From contig CAJTOM010000043.1 in the NCBI GenBank assembly GCA_910577915.1, positions 1 to 21,961 on the forward strand: DNA of 21,961 nt. Direction: 5' to 3'. Below the pieces are notes generated by a model. That model ran no database searches and had not been told where the DNA came from. It saw only the letters and a program-made list of their open reading frames with translations. The position numbers and the translations under genes are program-made. This DNA is from an uncultured Oscillospiraceae bacterium. GTDB lineage: Bacteria; Bacillota; Clostridia; Oscillospirales; Oscillospiraceae. Shown in pieces: positions 1 to 7,411 of this stretch (positions are counted from its first letter, which is position 1; every line of letters begins with the position of its first letter).

Positions 1-41
1 TTACCCCTCGCCGCCGGAGGCGGCGAAGAAAGGAGCAGGTG

Positions 42-707
42 ATGATTGACGTTTTCGACATTATGGGCCCCATTATGGTCGGACCCTCCAGCTCCCATAC
101 CGCCGGGGCGGTGCGCATCGGCCGGATGGCCCGCACCCTGCTAGGGGAGGAGCCGGTGAAGGCCGCGCTGCACCTCCACGGCTCCTTCGCGGAGACCGGT
201 GTGGGCCACGGGACCGACAAGGCGCTGGTGGCCGGGCTGCTAGGCATGGCCACCGATGATCTGGACATCCCCAACAGCTTCGAGATCGCCGGGCAGAAGG
301 GGCTCTCCTTCGCCTTCGACGAGGTGGACCTGCGGGACGCCCACCCCAACAGCGTGAATGTAGAGGTGGAGGGCGCCTCCGGCCGCAGGATGAAGATGCA
401 GGCCAGCTCGACCGGCGGCGGCCGGATCATGGTCGACAAGCTGGACGGGGTGGAGGTCAGCTTCTCCGGGGACTACCACACCCTGGTGATCCAGAACCTG
501 GACAACCAGGGCAACCTGGCCGATGTGACCACCGCCCTGGCCCTGGCGCGGGTGAACGTGGCCAACATGAGCCTCCACCGCAGCGACAAGGGGGGCAACG
601 TGATGATGATTATTGAGACCGACGACCCGGTGCCCGACTACATCGTGGAGCTCCTGGACAAGCAGCCGGGTATCCTGCAAGTCATCCACTACAAGAGGGA
701 GGGCTGA
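42..707 (+). CDS. sdaAB: L-serine dehydratase, iron-sulfur-dependent, beta subunit
   Basis: Beta subunit of the two-subunit Clostridia/Bacillus-type L-serine ammonia-lyase, which with the alpha subunit converts L-serine to pyruvate and ammonia in the cytoplasm. The 221-residue product opens with the conserved loop GPSSSHTAGAVRIG (residues 9 to about 27), a hallmark of the family, and ends with an ACT-like domain from about residue 145 (TLVIQNLDNQGNLADVTTAL), the usual small-molecule regulatory module. A GTG at 39 lies in frame, but the ATG at 42 is six bases from AGGAG (31-35) and is preferred. The stop is followed after one base by the sdaAA start, so the two are translationally linked. The promoter lies upstream of the window; only a small GC hairpin (9-25) precedes the RBS. 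Confidence 0.95.
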   Translation: MIDVFDIMGPIMVGPSSSHTAGAVRIGRMARTLLGEEPVKAALHLHGSFAETGVGHGTDKALVAGLLGMATDDLDIPNSFEIAGQKGLSFAFDEVDLRDAHPNSVNVEVEGASGRRMKMQASSTGGGRIMVDKLDGVEVSFSGDYHTLVIQNLDNQGNLADVTTALALARVNVANMSLHRSDKGGNVMMIIETDDPVPDYIVELLDKQPGILQVIHYKREG

Positions 708-708
708 C

Positions 709-1650
709 ATGAATCTGGATTCTATGCGCGACATCACCGCCGCCGCCCGGCGGGAGGGCAAGCGGTTCTGGGAGATCGTCCTGGAGACGGACATGGCCAA
801 CCGGGGGGTCTCCCGGGGGGACTCCCTGGCCAAGATGGCCCAGGCCTGGCACGTGATGCGGGAGGCCTCCGAGGTGTATACCGGCGAGCGGCGCAGTCTC
901 AGCGGCCTGGCGGGCGGACAGGGGAAGCTCATGCACGACTACGCTGCCCAGAACCCCGTCGGCGGCGAGTTCATGGCCCAGGTCATCGCCGAGGCGCTGT
1001 CCATGGGCGAGTCCAACGCCTGCATGCGCCGGGTGGTGGCCGCCCCCACGGCGGGGGCCTGCGGCGTGCTGCCGGCGGTACTCATCCCCCTCTACTGGCG
1101 GGAGAACCTGCCCGAGGAGACCATGCTGGAGGCCCTCTTTACCGCCAGCGGCATCGGTGCGGTGATCGCCTACCGGGCCTGCATCTCCGGGGCCTCCGGG
1201 GGCTGTCAGGCGGAGATCGGCAGCGCCTCTGCCATGGCCGCCGGCGCGCTGGTATACCTGCGGGGCGGCACGGAGGAGCAGCTGTGCCACGCGGTGGCCA
1301 TGGCCCTGAAGAACCTGATGGGCCTGGTGTGCGACCCGGTGGCGGGTCTGGTGGAGGTCCCCTGCATCAAGCGCAATGTCATCGGCGCGGTCAACGCCAT
1401 CGCCGCCGCCGACATGGCCCTGGCCGGCATCGAGAGCCGCATCCCCGTGGACGAGGTCATCGACGCTATGGGCGAGGTGGGCCGCCGCCTGCCTGTGGAG
1501 CTGCGGGAGACCGCCCTGGGCGGCCTGGCCGCCACTCCCACGGGCCGCGCCGTCAAGGCGGGCATGACCAACGGCCGGAAGAAGCAGCGGACCCTGACCA
1601 TCAAGGACGCCCGCTGGAAGCTGGAGAAGCAGCCGGACGCGGCGGAGTGA
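709..1650 (+). CDS. sdaAA: L-serine dehydratase, iron-sulfur-dependent, alpha (catalytic) subunit
   Basis: Catalytic subunit (313 aa) carrying the oxygen-sensitive [4Fe-4S] cluster that binds and dehydrates L-serine. C166 (in SGGCQAEIGSA), C208 (VCDPVAGL) and C219 (EVPCIKRN) have the 42- and 11-residue spacing of the cluster ligands known from single-chain homologues, so an active enzyme is expected. The motif AAPTAGACGVLP (about 111-122) is also typical. The ATG at 709 starts one base after the sdaAB stop, with GAGGGAGGG just upstream inside the end of sdaAB. An open frame extends upstream to 613, but it overlaps sdaAB and lacks family similarity, so it was not used. The pair forms an operon closed by the terminator at 1665-1709. 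Confidence 0.96.
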   Translation: MNLDSMRDITAAARREGKRFWEIVLETDMANRGVSRGDSLAKMAQAWHVMREASEVYTGERRSLSGLAGGQGKLMHDYAAQNPVGGEFMAQVIAEALSMGESNACMRRVVAAPTAGACGVLPAVLIPLYWRENLPEETMLEALFTASGIGAVIAYRACISGASGGCQAEIGSASAMAAGALVYLRGGTEEQLCHAVAMALKNLMGLVCDPVAGLVEVPCIKRNVIGAVNAIAAADMALAGIESRIPVDEVIDAMGEVGRRLPVELRETALGGLAATPTGRAVKAGMTNGRKKQRTLTIKDARWKLEKQPDAAE

Positions 1651-1664
1651 TCCAATCAAATACG

Positions 1665-1709
1665 AGAGCCCCTGTCCCCGGCGCATTGACCGGAGACAGG
1701 GGCTCTTTT
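1665..1709 (+). terminator. Intrinsic terminator of the sdaAB-sdaAA operon
   Basis: AGAGCCCCTGTC (1665-1676) pairs perfectly with GACAGGGGCTCT (1695-1706), with further CC/GG pairs inside, and runs into TTTTA. It begins 14 bases after the sdaAA stop codon and is a classic rho-independent terminator. Confidence 0.9.
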
Positions 1710-1776
1710 ATGGCGCGCAGCCGGCGGCGTGCCAGAGGAGGACGCAGTCGTCAAAGGAGACCTCCGGACCGGGCCC

Positions 1777-1811
1777 TTTTTGCGGGCACGCATCGTGCGT
1801 CCCCGCAAAAA
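1777..1811. repeat. Near-perfect inverted repeat (hairpin) between sdaAA and tetR
   Basis: Arms of 16 bases (1777-1792 and 1796-1811) match with a single mismatch around a TCG loop; each outer end is a T5/A5 pairing and the core is GCGGGNACGCA. Unlike a terminator there is no T tract after the stem on either strand, because the T run is inside the 5' arm. It ends five bases before the -35 box of the tetR promoter. It could be a dispersed REP-like element or a cruciform; the function is unknown. Confidence 0.6.
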
Positions 1812-1815
1812 AGCC

Positions 1816-1844
1816 TTGACAAAACGAATGATCGTTAGTAAAAT
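1816..1844 (+). promoter_or_regulatory. Sigma-A promoter of the TetR operon
   Basis: TTGACA (1816-1821), a 17-base spacer, then TAAAAT (1839-1844). The first arm of the operator-like inverted repeat fills the spacer, so a bound repressor would block the polymerase. Confidence 0.85.
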
Positions 1845-1869
1845 GGGCGCATACTAACGATCGTTCGTT
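1823..1869. promoter_or_regulatory. Paired palindromic operator, probably for the adjacent TetR protein
   Basis: Two 17-base arms (1823-1839 and 1853-1869) are inverted copies with one mismatch, separated by 13 bases. Each arm carries its own inner palindrome: AACGATCGTT is perfect in the right arm (1856-1865), and the left arm has AATGATCGTT (1827-1836). This looks like two TetR dimer sites facing each other, one in the -35/-10 spacer and one just before the RBS (AAGGAGG, 1872-1878). Assignment to the TetR product is inference from position. Confidence 0.75.
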
Positions 1870-1885
1870 ACAAGGAGGGCGCGCA

Positions 1886-2482
1886 ATGGGCACAAAGGAG
1901 CGGATTGTGGACACGGCGCTGGAGCTGTTTGCCCAGCGGGGTTACGACGGGACCTCGGTCCGGGACATCGCCGGGGCGGTGGGCATCCGGGAGAGCTCCC
2001 TGTATAACCACTTCGCCGGAAAGCGGGCGATTTTTGACGCCATCGTGGACGTCTGCCTCCAGGAGTCGGAGGCGTATTTCCGGGGAAACGGCCTGCCCTT
2101 CGACGAAGAGGACGGGGCGGAGGCCTACCGGGGGATCAGCCTGGAGCGGCTGCAGGCGCTCATTGAGCGGACCTTCCGGTTCTTCTTTGACGACGGGCGG
2201 AACGTCCGCTTCCGCCGCCTGCTGCTGCTCAGCCAGTACGCGGACCCCCGCTGCCGGGACATCTACCGGCGGCTGTACCGGGACAAGTGCGTCCGGGTCC
2301 AGGCGGCGATCTTCTCCGCCCTGATGGACGCCGGGGAGCTGCGGCGGGAGGACCCCATGGCGGTGGCGGCGGAGTTCCACGGGCCTATGTTCATGCTGCT
2401 CCACACCTGCGACAGCTTTGAGGAGGCGGGGCCCATGATCCGGGCCCATGTGGAGCAGTTCAGAAAAAATTATACGCTGTAG
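1886..2482 (+). CDS. TetR/AcrR-family transcriptional regulator
   Basis: A 198-residue one-component repressor. The N-terminal helix-turn-helix is clear (ERIVDTALELFAQRGYDGTSVRDIAGAVGIRESSLYNHF, about residues 5-43); the rest is the variable ligand-binding and dimerisation domain, so the ligand cannot be read from sequence. The ATG at 1886 has AAGGAGG seven bases upstream. Its own promoter is covered by a paired palindrome, pointing to autorepression. A flavodoxin-like gene follows after 12 bases and is presumably co-repressed. The large ABC permease further downstream has its own possible promoter, so it may or may not belong to the regulon. Confidence 0.93.
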   Translation: MGTKERIVDTALELFAQRGYDGTSVRDIAGAVGIRESSLYNHFAGKRAIFDAIVDVCLQESEAYFRGNGLPFDEEDGAEAYRGISLERLQALIERTFRFFFDDGRNVRFRRLLLLSQYADPRCRDIYRRLYRDKCVRVQAAIFSALMDAGELRREDPMAVAAEFHGPMFMLLHTCDSFEEAGPMIRAHVEQFRKNYTL

Positions 2483-2494
2483 GAGGGGACCACA

Positions 2495-3007
2495 ATGACA
2501 AACACCATCATTATCTATCACAGCAAGACCGGCTTTTCCCAGCGCTACGCCCAGTGGCTGGCGGAGGATCTGGGGTGCCGGGCGGCGCCCTTTCGGGAGA
2601 GAGGGGGCGTGCGCCTGGCGGAGTATGGGACTGTGGTGCTCATCGGCGGGCTGTACGCCGGGCAGATGTCGGGGCTGAGCTGGCTGAAGAAGCAGCTGCC
2701 GGGGCTGAAGGGCGTGCGGGCCGCCGCCGTGGCGGTGGGCTGCGCCCCCATGGAGAACCCGGGCCTTCAGGAGAGCATGGACCGGCTGCTGGGGGATACG
2801 GAGGGCCTCAGGGGCTTCTACTGCCAGGGCGGGCTGGACTACGGCCGCATGGGGGTGGTGGACCGGGCTATGATGGCGGCCCTGCGGGCCATGCTGCGGC
2901 GGCAGAAGGGGAGCGAGGCGATGCTGGAGGGCGTCTCCCGGTCCTTTGACGGAACGAACCGGGCCTATTTGGAGCCTGTTATCCGGTGGGCGAGAGGGGA
3001 GATGTAG
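2495..3007 (+). CDS. Flavodoxin-domain protein
   Basis: A 170-residue flavodoxin-like protein. The N-terminus has a beta strand (TIIIYHS) followed by an FMN-phosphate-binding-type loop SKTGFSQ (residues 10-16) and a helix. VVLIGGLYAGQMSG (about 48-61) and AVAVGCAPMENPG (about 79-91) match the following strand-loop elements of the flavodoxin fold. The family carries FMN and moves electrons or reduces small substrates; some short members act in menaquinone, heme or stress metabolism, but nothing here fixes a partner. RBS GGAGGGG lies just upstream of the ATG. It is co-transcribed with the TetR gene, suggesting induction by the TetR ligand. Confidence 0.8.
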   Translation: MTNTIIIYHSKTGFSQRYAQWLAEDLGCRAAPFRERGGVRLAEYGTVVLIGGLYAGQMSGLSWLKKQLPGLKGVRAAAVAVGCAPMENPGLQESMDRLLGDTEGLRGFYCQGGLDYGRMGVVDRAMMAALRAMLRRQKGSEAMLEGVSRSFDGTNRAYLEPVIRWARGEM

Positions 3008-3036
3008 CGAAAACGGCAAAAATGGGGGGCGCGGAG

Positions 3037-3065
3037 TAGACTTTAGGCAGATAATGTGATATAGT
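3037..3065 (+). promoter_or_regulatory. Possible promoter of the ABC permease operon
   Basis: TAGACT (3037-3042), 17 bases, TATAGT (3060-3065), followed by an AGAGGAGG ribosome-binding site. The -35 box is only a four-of-six match, so this is a moderate call. Confidence 0.4.
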
Positions 3066-3092
3066 GGAAAAAACGCCAGAGGAGGAACCGCT

Positions 3093-6000
3093 ATGTCCAT
3101 TCGAAACGGGCTGCTGTCCACACTCCGGGCAAAGGGGCGCAGCGCCCTGTTTGTCCTGCTCATCCTCGTGCTCACCCTGGCGCTGACGCTGGGGGTGGGG
3201 ATGTGGGGCTGGAGCGCCCAGATGCTGGCGCGCTTCGACGAGAGCTATACCACCGTGGCCCTGCTGGAGTACATGGGCCAGGACTACCCGGACCCGGACG
3301 CCGCCGACGCCGGCGCCCGGCAGGCCCTGGCGGAGCTGGACCAGGGGGCCCTGTCCGCCATAGAGGGCGTGGAGCTGTGGGAGCAGACGGACCAGACCCT
3401 GGCCTATCTGGAGGGCTACAACCGCCGCAGCGGGGTGATCCCCTACAAGGACTACTGGGTGGTGCTGACCTCCACCCAGTTTACCGGCAACTACGTCTTC
3501 GGAAGCCTGTATGTCCCGGAGGAGGAGCTGCCGGAGAAACGGACCGTGGTCAACATAGAGAACGGGGATGTGACCGTGTATGCGCCGGGGGAGGAGCCCT
3601 ACACAGCGCCCGTCGTCTTCTACAACCGAGGGAGCGAGGACAGGCTCTGGCAGATTGTGCGGAGAGAAAACGGCGCCTATCAAAGGGTGGATTGGACGGG
3701 GACGGTGTATTTTGCGGCCCTGTCCTGTCCCATGGACGCAGATGTGGATGACGTCCCCTACCTGCTGCTGGACTTTGTGCGGAGGGCTGCGGAGGAGAGC
3801 GACGGGCCCCTGTACGAATACTACCCCACCGAGGATGTGCACATGTTCACCGGCCGCTACCTCAACGGCTACACCGGCATGATCGCACAGAGCCTCTACA
3901 GCTACGAGGGGAAGGACAGGGTCATCGCCAACTTCCTGCTGGGGGACACGGATTTTGCCCCCGTGGGCGGCCGGCAGTACCTGCTCCACGGCGCTTTCGT
4001 GGAGGGCAGCGGCTCTTCCGCCCGCCATTTTTCCGTGGCGGACTTCTATGAGGGCTGTGAGACGCCCCCCTATCTGGAGGTGTCGGGCCCCGGCGACCCG
4101 GCCTTCACCCAGGGGATATTCGCGGAGTACGCCCGGCGGTACCAGGTGGCCAACAACACCGTCAGGCTCACCGCCAGCGACGGGATCGAGGCCCTGGAGG
4201 CCTTCCAACAGGGGACGCTGTACTTGGAGGCGGGCCGCTTCCCGGAGCCGGGGGAGGCGGGCGTGTGCGTGCTGGACGGCCAGGCGGCCCAGGCCATGGA
4301 CCTGGGTGTGGGGGACCGGCTGGAGCTGGGCCTTCTCTGGTCGGAGGAGGACGCGCGCTATGAGCTGACGGAGACGGAGGAGGTCCGCGCCCTGGAGATC
4401 GTGGGCGTGACCAACCCGCTGACGGACTACGAGGGCTGTGTGTGGGTGAGCGCCGCCGAGGGCGGCTTTGCCGGGCCCCTGTTCGGCTATGGGCTGGGCC
4501 GGGCGGTGCTGGACAACCGGCGGGCCGTGCAGGCGGCGGAGCGGATCGAGGCCCTGCTGCCCGAGCAGGTGCAGCTGACCCTCTTCGACCAGGGCTATGC
4601 CGCCGCCGCCCAGCCCATTGAGACCATGCGCACCACCGCCATGGCGGTGACCCTGGCGGCCGCCGCGGGCGCGGCGGCGGTGCTGCTGCTGTTCGCCCTG
4701 CTGTTTGTGGGGCGGCAGAGGGAGACCGTGCAGATTCTCACGTCCCTGGGCGCCCCGGCGGGGCAGATCCGGCTGTGGCTCCTCTCCGGCGGCGCGGTGA
4801 TCGCGGGGGCGGCCGCCCTGGCGGGGGCCGCAGCGGGGCAGGGGCTGCTGGGAGAGGTGATCCGCCGGTCCGTGGAGGCCGCCCGGCGTTTGTACGCCGT
4901 GGACCCCCGCTACAGCGACGCGGCCATCGGCCTGACCCGTCAGGCCCCGGAGGCCGGGAGCGCGCCGGCCTGGTGCGGTCCGGCGGTGGGGGGCATCGTG
5001 TTCCTGGCGGCCATGGGGCTGTGTTTGCTCTGCCTCCGGCAGGCCCGGCGGGAGAACACCCCGCGGAAGGGAAAGCAGTCCGTGCGCGTGCCCAGGGGCG
5101 GTACCAGCACGGCGGGGAGGGGCCCGGTGCGCTTCGCCCTGCTCAGCGCGCGGCGGGGCGGGCGGCGCTCCGCCGTGGTGCCCGCCGCCGCCATGGCGCT
5201 GACCCTGTTTCTGGGGGTGCTGGCCTCGGCGGCCCAGGGCTGGTCGGAGCAGCTGGACGGGCTCTATGACGGCGCGCAGCTGGAGGGCTATGTATCCAGC
5301 ACCAGCGGCCGGCAGGCCACGGGTCTGACCGTCCCCACCCAGGCGGTGCGGACGCTGTGGGACTCGGGGCTGCTGGCGGACCAAGCCGTCTCCGTGGGCT
5401 GGAACTACTGGCAGGGGAAGGACATGCCGGAGTTTGCGGAGACGGAGTTCGGCCGAGACAGCCGGAACGCCTGGATCGGCCGGCAGCCGGAGATTGTGGC
5501 CATCAACCGCCTGGACGCCGCGCCGGAGTTCTTCTACACCGGCCGGCCGGAGGTGACGTGGCTGGAGGGCTGGGACGAGAGCGCGCTGTCCAGGGGGGAC
5601 TACCGGCCTGCGCAGAGCATGACGGTGGTCATGGTGGGCAGCGACATCGCGGATCCGGAGCCACCGGAGACCTATCCCGTTGTGGCGGGCAGCCGCTTTT
5701 TGGAGGAGCAGGGCCTGACTCTGGGCGACGAGCTGACGGTGACGGTTCTCTATCCCATCATATTCTATTCCGGCGGTTCCCACGTTGAGAACAGAATGGA
5801 GCTCAATGTCTCCCTGCAGATCGTGGGCTCGTTTGTCTCCGCGGGGAGCAAGAACAACCTGTACGTCCCCCTGGCCTTCTTCTGCGATCCGGAGTGGGTG
5901 GCCGGAGAGGGCGGGCCGGACATCGGGGATATAGAGGCGGCGAAGAGCCTGACCTCGGTGGACCGGGAGATGGTCGATCTGACTGTGTTTGCCAACACCA

Positions 6001-6515
6001 GCCTCTCCACCTGCCGGTTCACCCTGCGCTCGCCGCGGGACCTGCAGGCCATGCGGGACTACCTGAGCGGGCAGAACTTCAGCCAGCCGGGCCGTCTGAC
6101 CCGGAACCGGACCACCATCATTCTCCAGGATCAGACCTTTGTGGAGACCGTGGGGGGACTGGGGCGGTACATCAGCTTCAGCCGCATCCTCTTCCCGGTG
6201 CTGTTTCTGGTGGTGGGCCTTCTGGGCTTCATCATCTCCTGGCTGATGATCAACGGCCGGCGGATGGAGTTTGCGGTGATGCGGGGGCTGGGGGCCTCCG
6301 GAGGAAGGGTGTTCGCCTCCTTCTTCCTGGAGCAGGGGGCGCTGTGCCTGGCCGGGTGTCTGGCGGGGGCGCTGGCGCTGACGGTGATCGTGAGAGAGCA
6401 GGCGGTCTGGCTGGCGGCGGGGGGATTCCTGCTGTGCTATCTGGCGGGCTGTATGCTGTCGGTGCTGCTGGTGGGCCGGACGAAGCTGATGGCCCTGCTC
6501 AGCGAGAGAGAATAG
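3093..6515 (+). CDS. Large MacB/FtsX-type ABC transporter permease, two fused modules
   Basis: A 1140-residue membrane protein forming an ABC system with the next gene. TM1 is near residues 14-36. A large extracytoplasmic region (about 37-510) follows, then TM segments near 518-540, 560-585 and 633-650. A second module has a TM near 699-718, another large extracytoplasmic region (about 720-1030) and three final TMs (about 1031-1053, 1078-1100, 1103-1127). FtsX-like signatures sit after the TMs: VGRQRETVQILTSLGAPAGQI and INGRRMEFAVMRGLGASGGRV. This is the type VII (mechanotransmission) architecture, duplicated, with eight predicted TMs. Such systems move or release peptides, lipoproteins or drugs, or work on the envelope; the substrate cannot be read. 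The ATG at 3093 is 6 bases from GGAGG. The ATPase starts 14 bases after the stop. Confidence 0.85.
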   Translation: MSIRNGLLSTLRAKGRSALFVLLILVLTLALTLGVGMWGWSAQMLARFDESYTTVALLEYMGQDYPDPDAADAGARQALAELDQGALSAIEGVELWEQTDQTLAYLEGYNRRSGVIPYKDYWVVLTSTQFTGNYVFGSLYVPEEELPEKRTVVNIENGDVTVYAPGEEPYTAPVVFYNRGSEDRLWQIVRRENGAYQRVDWTGTVYFAALSCPMDADVDDVPYLLLDFVRRAAEESDGPLYEYYPTEDVHMFTGRYLNGYTGMIAQSLYSYEGKDRVIANFLLGDTDFAPVGGRQYLLHGAFVEGSGSSARHFSVADFYEGCETPPYLEVSGPGDPAFTQGIFAEYARRYQVANNTVRLTASDGIEALEAFQQGTLYLEAGRFPEPGEAGVCVLDGQAAQAMDLGVGDRLELGLLWSEEDARYELTETEEVRALEIVGVTNPLTDYEGCVWVSAAEGGFAGPLFGYGLGRAVLDNRRAVQAAERIEALLPEQVQLTLFDQGYAAAAQPIETMRTTAMAVTLAAAAGAAAVLLLFALLFVGRQRETVQILTSLGAPAGQIRLWLLSGGAVIAGAAALAGAAAGQGLLGEVIRRSVEAARRLYAVDPRYSDAAIGLTRQAPEAGSAPAWCGPAVGGIVFLAAMGLCLLCLRQARRENTPRKGKQSVRVPRGGTSTAGRGPVRFALLSARRGGRRSAVVPAAAMALTLFLGVLASAAQGWSEQLDGLYDGAQLEGYVSSTSGRQATGLTVPTQAVRTLWDSGLLADQAVSVGWNYWQGKDMPEFAETEFGRDSRNAWIGRQPEIVAINRLDAAPEFFYTGRPEVTWLEGWDESALSRGDYRPAQSMTVVMVGSDIADPEPPETYPVVAGSRFLEEQGLTLGDELTVTVLYPIIFYSGGSHVENRMELNVSLQIVGSFVSAGSKNNLYVPLAFFCDPEWVAGEGGPDIGDIEAAKSLTSVDREMVDLTVFANTSLSTCRFTLRSPRDLQAMRDYLSGQNFSQPGRLTRNRTTIILQDQTFVETVGGLGRYISFSRILFPVLFLVVGLLGFIISWLMINGRRMEFAVMRGLGASGGRVFASFFLEQGALCLAGCLAGALALTVIVREQAVWLAAGGFLLCYLAGCMLSVLLVGRTKLMALLSERE

Positions 6516-6528
6516 GGAGGGATGGACC

Positions 6529-7194
6529 ATGGCAATTTTGGAGCTGCGGGATGTGCGCTATACCTACCAGACCCAGTACCAGAAGGTGGAGGCACTGCGG
6601 GGGGTGACCCGGTCCTTTGAGACCGGGCAGGTCCACGCGGTGATGGGCCGCTCCGGCAGCGGGAAGACCACGCTGCTCAGCCTTATGGCGGGCCTGGATC
6701 TGCCCACCGGGGGCGAGGTGCTCTACGACGGGACCGCCACGGCGGGCCTGGACCTCCAGCGCTACCGCCGGGAGAAGGCGGCGGTGATCTACCAGAGCTT
6801 CCGGCTGTTCCCGCTGCTGACGGTGGCGGAGAACGTGATGTACCCCATGGAGCTGCGGGGGGTGAAGCCCAGGGAGGCCCGGGAGCGGGCGGCGGCGCTG
6901 GTGGACCGGGTGGGCCTGCCGGCGGCGGCGCTGGACCGCTTCCCCACCATGCTCTCCGGCGGCGAGCAGCAGCGCGTAGCCATTGCCCGGGCTCTGGGGA
7001 TGGAGACCAGCCTGCTGCTGGCCGACGAGCCCACCGGCAACCTGGACACCGCCAACGGGGAGAACGTGCTGGCCATCCTGGAGCGCCTGGCCCACGAGAG
7101 CGGCTACTGCGTGGTGGTGGTCACCCACGACCCCTCCATCGGAGAGCGGGCGGACACCGTGCTGCGCCTGCGGGACGGCGTGGAGGAGCGCTAG
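6529..7194 (+). CDS. ABC transporter ATP-binding protein (LolD/MacB-like)
   Basis: Cytoplasmic ATPase (221 aa) powering the preceding permease. All motifs are intact: Walker A GRSGSGKT (40-47), Q-loop Q89, signature LSGGE (142-146) within LSGGEQQRVAIARAL, Walker B LLLADE (162-167), D-loop region GNLD (170-173) and switch H200 (VVVVTHD). Length and the PTGNLD sequence place it with LolD/MacB/FtsE-type ATPases, the usual partners of FtsX-like permeases. RBS GGAGG (6516-6520) precedes the ATG at 6529. An out-of-frame ATG at 6522 was ignored. The operon ends at the hairpin 7226-7257. Confidence 0.95.
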   Translation: MAILELRDVRYTYQTQYQKVEALRGVTRSFETGQVHAVMGRSGSGKTTLLSLMAGLDLPTGGEVLYDGTATAGLDLQRYRREKAAVIYQSFRLFPLLTVAENVMYPMELRGVKPREARERAAALVDRVGLPAAALDRFPTMLSGGEQQRVAIARALGMETSLLLADEPTGNLDTANGENVLAILERLAHESGYCVVVVTHDPSIGERADTVLRLRDGVEER

Positions 7195-7225
7195 GCGCGT
7201 TCGCGCCGGCATGAGAGAGCAAATC

Positions 7226-7270
7226 GCCCAGGGCGGCTCGGCAGAGCCGCTCTGGGCTCTGTTGGTTTTG
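7226..7270 (+). terminator. Terminator-like hairpin after the ABC operon
   Basis: Arms of 14 bases, 7226-7239 and 7244-7257, pair throughout with one G-U wobble around a GGCA loop. The following sequence is T-rich (TCTGTTGGTTTT) but not an uninterrupted T run. It lies about 30 bases after the ATPase stop; a small GGCGCG/CGCGCC hairpin (7194-7207) precedes it. Confidence 0.7.
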
Positions 7271-7360
7271 GGCGGCTTCAAGGCTTGAAAGCGGGGATAC
7301 AATGCTTGCGCGCACGCAGCGGCAAATCCGGCAAGCCCTCCCCCAATTTTTTCAGATTTT

Positions 7361-7391
7361 TTGTCACAGGTCCGCCCTTTTGTTGTCTAAT
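7361..7391 (+). promoter_or_regulatory. Weak candidate promoter of the sigma-factor gene
   Basis: TTGTCA (7361-7366) and TCTAAT (7386-7391) with a long 19-base spacer. ECF genes are often read from their own alternative promoter, and I could not identify such a motif with confidence. Confidence 0.3.
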
Positions 7392-7411
7392 CACATATAG
7401 GAGGTAATACC

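Noticed and set aside
1777..1811. Intrinsic terminator.
   Set aside because: The T run lies inside the 5' arm and A residues follow the stem on both strands, so it lacks the required U tract; listed as a repeat instead.
2979..6530. A 1183-codon open frame on the minus strand opposite the ABC permease.
   Set aside because: It is rich in Pro, Arg, Gln, His and Gly with no domain pattern, as expected from the complement of GC-rich codons; the plus-strand frame has TMs, FtsX motifs, an RBS and an ATPase partner.
3093..7194. BceAB partner transporter for the kinase at 12295-13284.
   Set aside because: The permease is 1140 residues with eight TMs and two large external domains, unlike the 10-TM BceB type, and is 5 kb away on the other strand.
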